Assembly: GCA_001780165.1 (NCBI GenBank)
Contig: MFFQ01000034.1
Span: 1-34,726, forward strand
Direction of reading: 5' to 3'
DNA length: 34,726 nt
Source: Candidatus Eisenbacteria bacterium RBG_16_71_46
GTDB taxonomy: Bacteria; Eisenbacteria; RBG-16-71-46
Positions 1 through 6,298 of this stretch are shown here, in pieces. The position numbers and the translations under genes were made by a program. The notes below the pieces were generated by a model. The model was given only the letters and a program-made list of their open reading frames with translations. It had not been told where the DNA came from and did not search any database. Numbering within the stretch: the first letter of the stretch is position 1; each line of letters opens with the position of its first letter.

Positions 1-23
1 CAGTAGGTGGGTGGCGGTTGGGC

Positions 24-376
24 CGCCGGCGGCGACCCGGCGCCTCAGCGCGACGACGACGCGTCGCGCTTGAACCGAGAGTGCCGCCCGAGTAGCCTTT
101 CCTGCGGCCTCCATCCCGGAGCTCTCACCGATCAGGCCGTCCCGCTCTTCGATCGTCGGGGCCCAGGCGCCGGCGATGCTCGACGCTCGCGGCCACATTC
201 GCCGTCTATCCCCGCCGGCAACGTGCGCGCGGAAGCCGTATCGCAGCCTGAGTGCGGGACTTGCCCTGCAACCGGGCCGGAGTTGTTTCGCGATACGCGG
301 GTCTGTGTATTCGGATACGCAGTTCCGTCGAATTCTTGGGCCTCATGGACAGTCCCGGTCTATCTTGGAGAGAGCT
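24..376. other. Cassette 1 leader with no recognisable gene
   Basis: These 353 bases lie between the presumed cassette boundary core (GTTGGGC, 17-23) and the first ATG at 377. Two open frames cross it, but their products look like random Arg/Pro/Ser-rich sequence and neither has a ribosome site. I see no repeat, hairpin or RNA gene. It may hold the promoter of the cassette gene, since most cassette leaders are much shorter. Confidence 0.4.
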
Positions 377-1018
377 ATGACAACCCCTGAAGTTGCGATT
401 CTGGATGTCGGACGTAAGCTCTCTAAATTGACAGAAGAACTTGGCCTGCTAGACGCGATTAAGCGCAAGCTGATGAAGCAGCCAGACCGTGCTGCTGCGA
501 AGCTGACGACAGTGTTAGAGGAGCTACTCAAGTCGTTACTCGTATTTGAGTCCGAAGTGGTGAGGTTTCTTTCGATAACCCTTGATTGCGGTCCAGAAGT
601 TGGGAACGATCGCGCGATCTTGCACGCTCTTGAAGGGCAAACCCTTTGGGCCCGGCTCCAGGCAACACGAGGGCATTGCAGCAAGATCGAGAATATCTAC
701 AAAATGTTCCTAGATCCGTGGTTCCAAAGAGTTGTCGATCTAGACAAGACCGAACGAGAAGCACTGAGAAGTTTGTTCTATGGGCTGAGTCAGAGTGATA
801 GTCTCATGGTCGATTCACTCAACGATGCAGCCCGGTGGTTGGGTGACCAAGCCAAGCACGTGCTGGATCTTCTAGAGAAAGACCACCTTGAGGAAGCGAA
901 CAAACGTATTGCCGCGGCGCGCTTACATATGCTTCCCGTCCGGGGGGTCCTAGCCCGGACCATGGCACGGCTTCAGGAGTTGGAAGCTGATTTCATCATG
1001 ATGAGTGGCACAACCTAG
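377..1018 (+). CDS. Unrecognised cassette-borne helical protein (213 aa)
   Basis: I do not recognise this protein. The ATG at 377 is preceded by GGAGAGA about four bases upstream; in-frame upstream extensions run through sequence that does not look coding. The product looks cytoplasmic and mostly alpha-helical, with no signal peptide, membrane segment or cysteine-rich motif. It is rich in Leu, Lys, Glu and Asp, with several amphipathic stretches such as residues 10-60 and 160-200 that could form a helical bundle. Its base composition is clearly more AT-rich than the chromosomal genes to the right, which fits a transferred cassette. It is the only gene of the first cassette, followed 35 bases later by an attC-like hairpin. 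The roughly 350 bases before the ATG show no second gene. Function is unknown. Confidence 0.7.
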   Translation: MTTPEVAILDVGRKLSKLTEELGLLDAIKRKLMKQPDRAAAKLTTVLEELLKSLLVFESEVVRFLSITLDCGPEVGNDRAILHALEGQTLWARLQATRGHCSKIENIYKMFLDPWFQRVVDLDKTEREALRSLFYGLSQSDSLMVDSLNDAARWLGDQAKHVLDLLEKDHLEEANKRIAAARLHMLPVRGVLARTMARLQELEADFIMMSGTT

Positions 1019-1053
1019 AAGCCGGGGGAGTTGATGCGCCTAAAGAGGCTGAG

Positions 1054-1108
1054 GCCCAACCCTGTGTTCCAGCCGACCGCCTTCGGCGGCGGCTGAACAC
1101 CACCTTAG
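1054..1108 (+). other. attC site of cassette 1, core interrupted by an insertion sequence
   Basis: GCCCAAC (1054-1060) is the R'' box. GTGTTC (1064-1069), an extra C, then AGCC pairs with GGCTGAACAC (1091-1100), leaving one unpaired base as in true attC sites. The expected GTTRRRY box should follow near 1104, but the sequence reads CTTAG and then the left end of the insertion sequence. Rejoined across the element the core reads CTTAGCC, so it is either decayed or changed at its first base. Confidence 0.6.
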
Positions 1109-2396
1109 GGGTCGTAACGAAATAACTTGATCATTAACTCGGTTTGTCCGATCCTGGCGGCATGGGATCCGAGCAGGAGATCCGCGCAAAGTACCGCGCG
1201 CTTTTGCCCGCGATGGACGAGCGCCACCGGCGGATGTGGGCCGGGGCTGAGGCCCGGGCTCTGGGGCGGGGTGGGATCGCGGTGGTCGCTCGTGCGATCG
1301 GGCTGGCACGCAATACGATTGTTCGAGGGCTTGCGGAGCTGGCTCAGAAGAAGACCCTGGACCCCTCCCGGGTTCGACGCTCGGGGGCCGGGCGGAAGCG
1401 GACGACCGTGCTGGTGCCCGGACTGACGACGGCGTTGGAGGATCTGGTGGAACCGGTGACGCGAGGGGATCCGGAGTCGCCGCTGCGCTGGACCTGCAAG
1501 AGCACGCGTCGCCTGGCCGAGGAATTGAACGCGCAGGGCTATGAGGTCAGCCACACGTTGGTGGCGGGACTGCTGCATGACCTGGAATACAGCCTGCAGG
1601 CCAACCGCAAGACGCTGGAGGGGGCCAGTCATCCCGATCGGAATGCGCAGTTCGAGCACATCAACGAGGCGGTCACGACCCAGTTGAAGCGCGGCCAGCC
1701 GGCGATCTCGGTGGACACCAAGAAGAAGGAACTGGTGGGGCGGTTCAAGAATGGCGGGCGAGCGTGGCGCCCCCAGGGGAACCCGGAGCAGGTGAAGGTT
1801 CATGACTTCCTGGATCCCGCCAAGGGCAAGGCCATCCCCTATGGCGTGTACGATCTCGGTCGAAACCTGGGCTGGGTCAGTGTGGGGGTGGACCACGACA
1901 CCGCCGCATTCGCCGTGGCCACCATCCGACGCTGGTGGCGCGAACTGGGGCGCAAGCATTACCCGCGCGCCAAGTCGCTCCTCATCACCGCCGATCGTGG
2001 CGGGAGCAACGGGTCCCGCCTGCGACTCTGGAAGTGGGAACTCCAGAAACTGGCTCGGCAGACGGGGCTGATCATCTCGGTCTGCCATCTCCCGCCGGGG
2101 ACCAGCAAGTGGAACAAGATCGAGCATCGTCTCTTCTCATTCATTTCGCAGAATTGGCGAGGTCAGCCGCTGCTCAATCATGCGGCCATCGTCAGCCTCA
2201 TCGCGGGGACCCGAACCAAGGCGGGCCTCAAGGTTCGTTGCGTGCTGGACACCCACAAATACCCCAAGGACCTGAAACTCACGGCGCAACAGATGACCAC
2301 CATCAACCTCAAACCCAACCCGTTTCACGGTGATTGGAACTATGTGATCGCTCCTCACCGAAACACTAAATAGTCAACTAATTGTTTTACAGACCC
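1109..2396 (+). mobile_element. ISAzo13-family insertion sequence (about 1288 bp)
   Basis: The element starts GGGTCGTAAC and ends with the inverted counterpart ending GACCC. The terminal inverted repeats match imperfectly over about 30 bases: GGGTC, one gap, then roughly 16 of 24 positions. TTAG lies directly outside both ends (1105-1108 and 2397-2400), consistent with a 4-base target duplication; CCTTAG is shared if the flanking C bases are counted. The ends are AT-rich while the single transposase gene is GC-rich. The element looks intact. Confidence 0.8.
1162..2373 (+). CDS. ISAzo13-family transposase
   Basis: This enzyme would cut and move the surrounding insertion sequence. The 403 aa product matches the ISAzo13 (Rhodopirellula-type DDE) family. 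An N-terminal helix-turn-helix lies around residues 35-70 (GIAVVARAIGLARNTIVRGL). The catalytic core contains VDTKKKELVG with the first acidic residue, a central segment with GWVSVGVDHDTA, ITADRGGSN with the second acidic residue, and PPGTSKWNKIEHRLFS with the glutamate of the triad. The ATG at 1162 is chosen; an in-frame TTG at 1144 would add six residues. It fills almost the whole element and has no frameshift or internal stop, so it may be active. It is the most GC-rich gene in the accessory region. Confidence 0.92.
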   Translation: MGSEQEIRAKYRALLPAMDERHRRMWAGAEARALGRGGIAVVARAIGLARNTIVRGLAELAQKKTLDPSRVRRSGAGRKRTTVLVPGLTTALEDLVEPVTRGDPESPLRWTCKSTRRLAEELNAQGYEVSHTLVAGLLHDLEYSLQANRKTLEGASHPDRNAQFEHINEAVTTQLKRGQPAISVDTKKKELVGRFKNGGRAWRPQGNPEQVKVHDFLDPAKGKAIPYGVYDLGRNLGWVSVGVDHDTAAFAVATIRRWWRELGRKHYPRAKSLLITADRGGSNGSRLRLWKWELQKLARQTGLIISVCHLPPGTSKWNKIEHRLFSFISQNWRGQPLLNHAAIVSLIAGTRTKAGLKVRCVLDTHKYPKDLKLTAQQMTTINLKPNPFHGDWNYVIAPHRNTK

Positions 2397-2483
2397 TTAG
2401 CCGGGTCTGTCTGGCAGCGGACGGAGCGCAGTCGAGGGTGATAGGTTGGGATGGTTACGCCCCCGAGGAGGTGCAAGTCCTGG

Positions 2484-2720
2484 ATGCCACGAATCAAGGG
2501 AATGCCCGGACCGTATCGGTTCTTCTTCACGAGCTTCGACTGCAACGAACCTCCACACGTGCACGTCGAGCGCGAGAACGCGACCTGCAAGTTCTGGCTC
2601 GAGCCAGTCGGACTTGCCCGCAGCCACGGCTTCGGCGCGCGGGAGTTGAGCAAGATGCGACGGATCATTGTAGCCCACCGCGCCACGATATTGGAGGCAT
2701 GGCATGAGCACTGCGGCTGA
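2484..2720 (+). CDS. DUF4160 family protein (cassette 2, first gene)
   Basis: The 78 aa product begins MPRIKGMPGPYRFFF and contains NEPPHVHVERE, the conserved Pro-His-x-His core of DUF4160, followed by a helical tail. DUF4160 proteins are small soluble proteins often encoded next to a DUF2442 protein, and such pairs have been listed as toxin-antitoxin-like; the biochemical role is unknown to me. The ATG at 2484 is preceded by GAGGAGGTG (2465-2473). An in-frame ATG at 2451 lies before that ribosome site and is less likely. The stop overlaps the next gene by 17 bases, so the two are probably translated together. It is the first gene of the second integron cassette, just right of the insertion sequence. 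Confidence 0.8.
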   Translation: MPRIKGMPGPYRFFFTSFDCNEPPHVHVERENATCKFWLEPVGLARSHGFGARELSKMRRIIVAHRATILEAWHEHCG

Positions 2721-3060
2721 GTTTACCAGCGACCCACTGATCCAGGATGTGCGCGTCACGGCGAACGAGATCATCGCGCATCTGGCCGATGGGCGGGTGA
2801 TCAGCGTTCCACTTGCGTGGTCTTGGCGGCTGTCGGACGCGACGCCCAAGCAGCGGGCCAACTTCCGTCTCGTCGGCGCTGGGCAAGGGGTCCATTGGCC
2901 TGACGTGGACGAGGACATCAGCGTGGAGGGAATGCTGCATGGTATCCCGGCAGGCCGCCCGAGATCGAGGCGTTCACCCACCGTCGCTGGGGTCGTCCGC
3001 GGCCGTATGCCGTCTAACAGGCGCATGCAGCCGACGCGCAAAAAGCATGCGCGCGGCTGA
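2704..3060 (+). CDS. DUF2442 family protein with attC-encoded tail (cassette 2, second gene)
   Basis: The first 85 or so residues match DUF2442: DVRVTANEIIAHLADGRVISVPLAW, a helix with TPKQRANFRL, then GVHWPDVDEDISVEGML. Such proteins are small, probably nucleic-acid or partner binding, and commonly pair with DUF4160 proteins. The ATG at 2704 lies inside the end of the upstream gene. The usual family length is about 80-100 aa; this one is 118 aa because the frame continues through the left arm of the attC hairpin (3012-3075) and stops only at 3058. The last 16 or so residues, rich in Arg and Lys, are therefore the translated recombination site and probably have no family function. Confidence 0.8.
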   Translation: MSTAAEFTSDPLIQDVRVTANEIIAHLADGRVISVPLAWSWRLSDATPKQRANFRLVGAGQGVHWPDVDEDISVEGMLHGIPAGRPRSRRSPTVAGVVRGRMPSNRRMQPTRKKHARG

Positions 3061-3075
3061 TGCGCGGCGTTAGGC
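3012..3075 (+). other. attC site of cassette 2 (64 bp)
   Basis: The R'' box is GTCTAAC (3012-3018) and the R' box is GTTAGGC (3069-3075), both perfect matches to RYYYAAC and GTTRRRY. The inner arms GCGCATGCAGCCGACGCG and the GGCTGATGCGC side pair with an unpaired base, as in typical attC hairpins. The stop codon of the DUF2442 gene lies within it. Confidence 0.88.
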
Positions 3076-3209
3076 AGCGCATGCCCACGTGCCGGCTGCT
3101 AGCGCGTGGTGCTCTGAAACCGGCATTCGCCGCAGCACGTATGGGTGCTCTTCACTCTTGTCATCTCAGTGGCGGGAGATGACACTACTCGAGCTAGGAG
3201 AACCCCGTC

Positions 3210-3950
3210 ATGACCACAAGGCCCATCACCAGCGAAGCGAGCGCCGACTCCATACAGATGTACGCCAGGACCGCCGGAGTCTTGGGCCTCATCTCGATCG
3301 TGGCCGGCGGGTTTGGCGAGGCCTACGTCCCGGCTGCACTCGTGGTGTCGCAGGATGCCGCGGCGACGGCAGCGAAGATCATAACGTCCGAGTCGCTGTT
3401 TCGCTGGGGCTTCACTGCGTATCTCGTCGAGGCCCTTTGTGACGCAGGGCTCACGCTGCTGTTCTATCTATTGCTTCGGGCGGTTCGAAAGGACCTTGCC
3501 TTGCTCGCCGTTTTCTTCCGGCTCATCGGGACGGCGGGTTTCGCGATGGCCCAGACCTTCTATTTTGCGGCATTGCCCATCGTCGGAGGCGCTGATCAGC
3601 TGAGGGCGTTTTCGCCCGAGCAGTTGCATGCTCTTGCGTTGCTGTCGCTCAAGGTGAGCGGATATGGCCAGTCCGTGTTCACCATGTTCTATGGAGTCGG
3701 TTCGGTTCTCCTTGGCTATCTGATGTACCGATCGGGCTTTCTGCCCAAATTCATCGGAATTCTCTTGGCGCTGAGTGGTGTCGGGTTCGTGGCCAAGACC
3801 TTCACGTGGGCCCTGGCACCGTCGTACTCATCACCCCTGCTGCTCATGCCGGCGGGTGTCGCCGCGCTGGCACTGACTGGCTGGCTGCTCGTCAAGGGAG
3901 TCGACGCCGCGAAATGGAAGGAGAAAGTGGCGCTCGCGGAATCTCGTTAG
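3210..3950 (+). CDS. DUF4386 family membrane protein (cassette 3)
   Basis: The 246 aa product resembles DUF4386 integral membrane proteins: the N-terminal MYARTAGVLGLISIVAGGF, then EAYVPAALVV, FRWGFTAYLVEALCDAGLTLLFYLLLR and FFRLIGTAGFAMAQTFYFAALP. About six or seven hydrophobic segments span roughly residues 20-40, 70-95, 105-130, 155-180, 185-205 and 210-235. The molecular function of the family is not known. The ATG at 3210 has AGGAG (3196-3200) upstream. It is the sole gene of its cassette, with about 135 bases of leader after the boundary at 3070 and a stop 21 bases before the next attC. DUF4386 genes are usually chromosomal, so its presence on a cassette is notable. Confidence 0.82.
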   Translation: MTTRPITSEASADSIQMYARTAGVLGLISIVAGGFGEAYVPAALVVSQDAAATAAKIITSESLFRWGFTAYLVEALCDAGLTLLFYLLLRAVRKDLALLAVFFRLIGTAGFAMAQTFYFAALPIVGGADQLRAFSPEQLHALALLSLKVSGYGQSVFTMFYGVGSVLLGYLMYRSGFLPKFIGILLALSGVGFVAKTFTWALAPSYSSPLLLMPAGVAALALTGWLLVKGVDAAKWKEKVALAESR

Positions 3951-3971
3951 CCGTGTCGACGAAAGGGCGCT

Positions 3972-4031
3972 GCCTAACAACGGCATGCAGCGGACGGCGC
4001 TGCGCGCCGCCGCTGATGCCGAGCGTTGGGC
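3972..4031 (+). other. attC site of cassette 3 (60 bp)
   Basis: R'' is GCCTAAC (3972-3978) and R' is GTTGGGC (4025-4031). Between them GGCATGCAGCGGACGGCG pairs with the CGCCGCCGCTGATGCC side around a GCTGCG loop, with the expected extra unpaired base. This is the most typical attC of the array. Confidence 0.92.
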
Positions 4032-4081
4032 GGATTCTGCGGGAAGGGTGGCAGTCTCTGGCCGAAGGGAGTGTCGCTTCC

Positions 4082-4762
4082 GTGAAGCATGATTCTGGTC
4101 GAGTCCCGCCCTGGCCCATGGAGGGATTGCGGCGACGCTTACTCGAGGGCGACACGCTTCATCTGCTCACGCGACCCAAGCAGACCTCCAAGACCTACGA
4201 CGTCCGCGAGATTGGGCTCGAGGATTTGGCCCAAGACGTCGTGATCGCCGCGTTCGGCCCGGGGTCCGTCGTGACGCGTCGCGCGATCGGGGATACGCTC
4301 GGCGTACGAAGTGCCTCCTTCCCGGGGAGAGCGATGCCGGATATTGCCGTGCGCCACGCGGGAAAGCTCCACGTTCTCGAATTGAAGTCCAGTCGAGTCG
4401 ACTACAGCCGATTCGACAATGTGTTCGACAGCGCCCCCTTCAAGAAATTCCTGAGCGGCGTCGGAGATGCCGGGCGGATACCTTGGGAGGTTGAGCAGGA
4501 TCTCATCAAGCTCAGTCTTTATCCCCGGCTCTCCGAAGACGTGGGCAGTTGCGTGCTTCTCATGGTAGATGCGTATGAAGGGCCCGGCCGATCCTGGACC
4601 GCTGCCTTTGGGAGTCCGGCGGTTTTCCGAGAAACGATGCGGACGCAACTGGTGCAGGGCTGGGCGGACACGCTGTTACGCACGACGATGATTGAAAGCT
4701 TGGCGATCGGAGCCGCGAAGGCAAGGCTCATCACATGCGTCGTCCCGCCTTGGACGCGATGA
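4082..4762 (+). CDS. Putative PD-(D/E)XK nuclease-fold protein (cassette 4)
   Basis: The 226 aa product is not a family I know by name. Residues 85-104 read MPDIAVRHAGKLHVLELKSS, which fits the PD...(D/E)xK active-site pattern of restriction-like nucleases (Asp87, Glu100, Lys102), with the hydrophobic strand before ELK as in that fold. A basic N-terminus precedes it, and a C-terminal half without clear motifs follows. The GTG at 4082 is chosen because GAAGGGAG lies about ten bases upstream; an ATG at 4118 is the alternative but has no ribosome site. The open frame extends further left through the previous attC and does not look coding there. It is the sole gene of cassette 4 and could be a solitary defence or nuclease-like protein. 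Nuclease activity is inferred only. Confidence 0.65.
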   Translation: MKHDSGRVPPWPMEGLRRRLLEGDTLHLLTRPKQTSKTYDVREIGLEDLAQDVVIAAFGPGSVVTRRAIGDTLGVRSASFPGRAMPDIAVRHAGKLHVLELKSSRVDYSRFDNVFDSAPFKKFLSGVGDAGRIPWEVEQDLIKLSLYPRLSEDVGSCVLLMVDAYEGPGRSWTAAFGSPAVFRETMRTQLVQGWADTLLRTTMIESLAIGAAKARLITCVVPPWTR

Positions 4763-4794
4763 TGCATTCTTTCCTCAGCCTTCGCGGTTGTACC

Positions 4795-4862
4795 GCCCAA
4801 CAACGCGATGCACCCGCCGGCCCGCGCGGGGCGCGGCCCGCGGGTGAGCGCGAGCGTTCGAC
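4795..4862 (+). other. attC site of cassette 4 (68 bp)
   Basis: R'' is GCCCAAC (4795-4801), complementary to the GTTGGGC opening this cassette. R' reads GTTCGAC (4856-4862), off-consensus at its first purine but exactly complementary to the R'' box of the next cassette (GTCGAAC, 5506). Inner arms of CGCGATGCACCCGC and GCGGGTGAGCGCG pair around a very GC-rich loop. Confidence 0.8.
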
Positions 4863-4877
4863 GTAAGGAGAACATTT

Positions 4878-5492
4878 ATGCACCCTCAACGCTTCTGGAC
4901 ATGTGCAGGCTTGTTTATGGCGGTCGCTTTCGTGTCACTAATTCCTGGTCGGGTCTGGGCTCATTGCGACTCGCTGGAAGGTCCGGTGGTTCAAGACGCT
5001 CGCTTGGCTCTTGAGAAGGGTGATCCCACTCCGGTTCTCAAGTGGGTAAACAAAGAACACGAAAACGACATTCGGGGTGCCTTCAAGCAGACGATGGCTG
5101 TGCGGGGGAAAGGTGGTGATGCCAAAGCCCTCGCCGATCGCTTTTTCTTTGAGACACTCGTGCGCATTCACCGGGCCGGCGAAGGAGAAGCATTCACGGG
5201 GCTGAAACCCGCCAGCGACGTAGACCCCGGTATCGCGGCAGCCGATAAGGCTCTGCAGGCTGGCTCAGCGAATGAACTGGCTAAGCACATGTCAGCCGCT
5301 GTCGCCGAGGGCATACAAAAGCGCTTCGCAGTCGCGGTGGAAAAGAAGAAGCACGTAGCAGACAGCGTCGAGGCAGGCCGAGAATACGTTGAGGCGTATG
5401 TCAATTACATTCACTTCGTGGAGAGCGTCAACCGGCTTGCCTCCCATGGCGCTTCACATCTGCACCATGAAGCGGACGCCCATGCGGAGTAG
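4878..5492 (+). CDS. Exported DUF6448-like protein (cassette 5)
   Basis: The 204 aa product has a clear Sec signal peptide: a short basic start, a hydrophobic core around residues 9-22, and VWA just before a likely cut after Ala28. The mature protein starts HCDSLEGPVV, a signature I associate with DUF6448 proteins, and has a helical body with a histidine-rich tail (ASHLHHEADAHAE). The His/Cys start and His-rich end could bind metal; that is inference. The ATG at 4878 has AAGGAG (4865-4870) upstream. It is the sole gene of its cassette, 15 bases after the boundary core, with the next attC beginning 13 bases after its stop. The gene is less GC-rich than the chromosomal genes. Confidence 0.8.
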   Translation: MHPQRFWTCAGLFMAVAFVSLIPGRVWAHCDSLEGPVVQDARLALEKGDPTPVLKWVNKEHENDIRGAFKQTMAVRGKGGDAKALADRFFFETLVRIHRAGEGEAFTGLKPASDVDPGIAAADKALQAGSANELAKHMSAAVAEGIQKRFAVAVEKKKHVADSVEAGREYVEAYVNYIHFVESVNRLASHGASHLHHEADAHAE

Positions 5493-5505
5493 TGACGTCG
5501 CTTAC

Positions 5506-5573
5506 GTCGAACAAGCGGTTACAGCGGACGCGCCTCGCTCCGCTCGGCGCGCCGCTGAACCGCCGCGTTAGGC
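5506..5573 (+). other. attC site of cassette 5 (68 bp)
   Basis: R'' is GTCGAAC (5506-5512) and R' is GTTAGGC (5567-5573). The inner arms GCGGTTACAGCGGACGCGCC and GGCGCGCCGCTGAACCGC pair with one extra base on the left arm. Confidence 0.9.
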
Positions 5574-5580
5574 CACACAC

Positions 5581-5997
5581 ATGAGCGAATCACCTCGCCA
5601 ATCGTGGGTACGTGCGGCCGTCTTCCTTGGTATCGGGTACGCCCTCGTCGGCATCGTGTTCGCGCTACCCGCCACTCACGTGCACGCGTGGCGCCTGGCG
5701 GCGTGGGTAGTGAGCACCATTGGATACGCGGCTCACCTTGCGTACGAGCGCTTTCGGCTGCAGAACTCGCCTGCTCGGGCCGCCCTACACGTCGCCGTCG
5801 CCGTTGCGCTTGGAGCATTCGGGCTTGCGGCTGGCGCAAACATCCATTCACTGTTTACCGGATCGACCAATCAGCACCGACAGCTCCTGCTTCTCTCGCT
5901 CGGGATCTGGCCGGTGATGACGGCCCTCCCAGCGTTTCTTGTCGCGCTCGGGACAAATGTGATTCTGGCGCGTGCGCTCGGAAGCGTGGGAAAGTAG
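5581..5997 (+). CDS. Small four-helix membrane protein of unknown function (cassette 6)
   Basis: The 138 aa product has four hydrophobic segments at about residues 11-29, 37-55, 68-86 and 101-130, with short loops and no signal peptide or known motif. I do not recognise the family. The ATG lies only seven bases after the R' box of the previous attC, so the leader is almost absent and no Shine-Dalgarno sequence is visible; translation may depend on readthrough from upstream or on a leaderless-like start. Other in-frame starts are further inside and would cut the first helix. It is the sole gene of the last cassette, whose own attC is truncated. Confidence 0.65.
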   Translation: MSESPRQSWVRAAVFLGIGYALVGIVFALPATHVHAWRLAAWVVSTIGYAAHLAYERFRLQNSPARAALHVAVAVALGAFGLAAGANIHSLFTGSTNQHRQLLLLSLGIWPVMTALPAFLVALGTNVILARALGSVGK

Positions 5998-6013
5998 CGG
6001 AGTGGTGCGTGTG

Positions 6014-6060
6014 GCCTAACAACCGGTTGCAGCGGACGGCGCTGTGCGGCGGCGATAAGC
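6014..6060 (+). other. Truncated attC site of cassette 6 (left half only)
   Basis: GCCTAAC (6014-6020) is the exact complement of the core opening this cassette at 5567. It continues with AACCGGTTGCAGCGGACGG, the same left-arm sequence type as the intact sites. The right arm and GTTRRRY core that should follow within about 40 bases are absent, so a deletion or a later rearrangement removed the second half. Confidence 0.7.
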
Positions 6061-6191
6061 TCGGTGGTCTAGTGACGACAGTTCGTGACGTGAGTGCCGC
6101 CAGCTCGGTGGAGCCGTCTGGTGATCGTAGTTTGCCTCCTCGAACTCGACCGGGGCAGCGTATCCGAGCGGTTGCTCTGACCCCTGGTTCG

Positions 6192-6274
6192 ACTCGACCC
6201 CTTGTGGTACGCGGGCCCTCCGCGGCCAAGGTGTTCAGCGCCCGCCGCGGGGCCGCGTGTCACAAGGGTCGAGT
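6192..6274. repeat. Long imperfect hairpin upstream of the HNH gene
   Basis: The arm at 6192-6225 (starting ACTCGACCCC) pairs with 6245-6274 (ending GGGTCGAGT) over about 28 base pairs. A few single unpaired bases lie on the left arm, and the loop is 19 bases. It recalls attC architecture but lacks proper R boxes. It has no T-run, so it is not a typical terminator. It lies between the broken attC and the HNH gene; a 10-base direct repeat, AGCTCGGTGG, occurs at 6058 and 6102 just to its left. Confidence 0.7.
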
Positions 6275-6298
6275 TGGTTTGGCCTGGAGGGATAGCTC

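Larger units (their letters stand above)
18..6060 (+). mobile_element. Integron gene-cassette array (six cassettes, no integrase in window)
   Basis: Plus-strand genes alternate with short imperfect hairpins that start with an RYYYAAC box and end with a GTTRRRY box, the hallmarks of attC. The box that opens each cassette is the reverse complement of the R'' box near its end: GTTGGGC at 17 with GCCCAAC at 1054; GTTAGGC at 3069 with GCCTAAC at 3972; GTTGGGC at 4025 with GCCCAAC at 4795; GTTCGAC at 4856 with GTCGAAC at 5506; GTTAGGC at 5567 with GCCTAAC at 6014. This is expected if each cassette was a circle joined at G/TT. Approximate cassettes are 18-1104, 2397-3069, 3070-4025, 4026-4856, 4857-5567 and 5568-about 6060. 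The integrase and attI should lie left of the window. The left border and the degraded last site are the least certain parts. Confidence 0.85.

Noticed and set aside
1105-2127. Minus-strand 340-codon open frame in the insertion sequence
   Set aside because: It is antisense to the transposase, which has a full DDE triad, and has no recognisable motif of its own.
2401-2451. Possible second attC remnant with GGCAGCGGACGG and GTTGGGA
   Set aside because: The left arm resembles the attC arms, but no complementary right arm is present and GTTGGGA fails the last position; not enough to call a site.
3806-4081. Extended N-terminus of the PD-(D/E)XK candidate starting at 3806
   Set aside because: It would run through the end of the DUF4386 gene and the attC, and looks like random Arg/Gly-rich sequence; the GTG at 4082 has a ribosome site.
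6192-6274. Long hairpin as a canonical attC or terminator
   Set aside because: It has neither RYYYAAC/GTTRRRY boxes at its ends nor a T-run after it, so it is listed only as a repeat.
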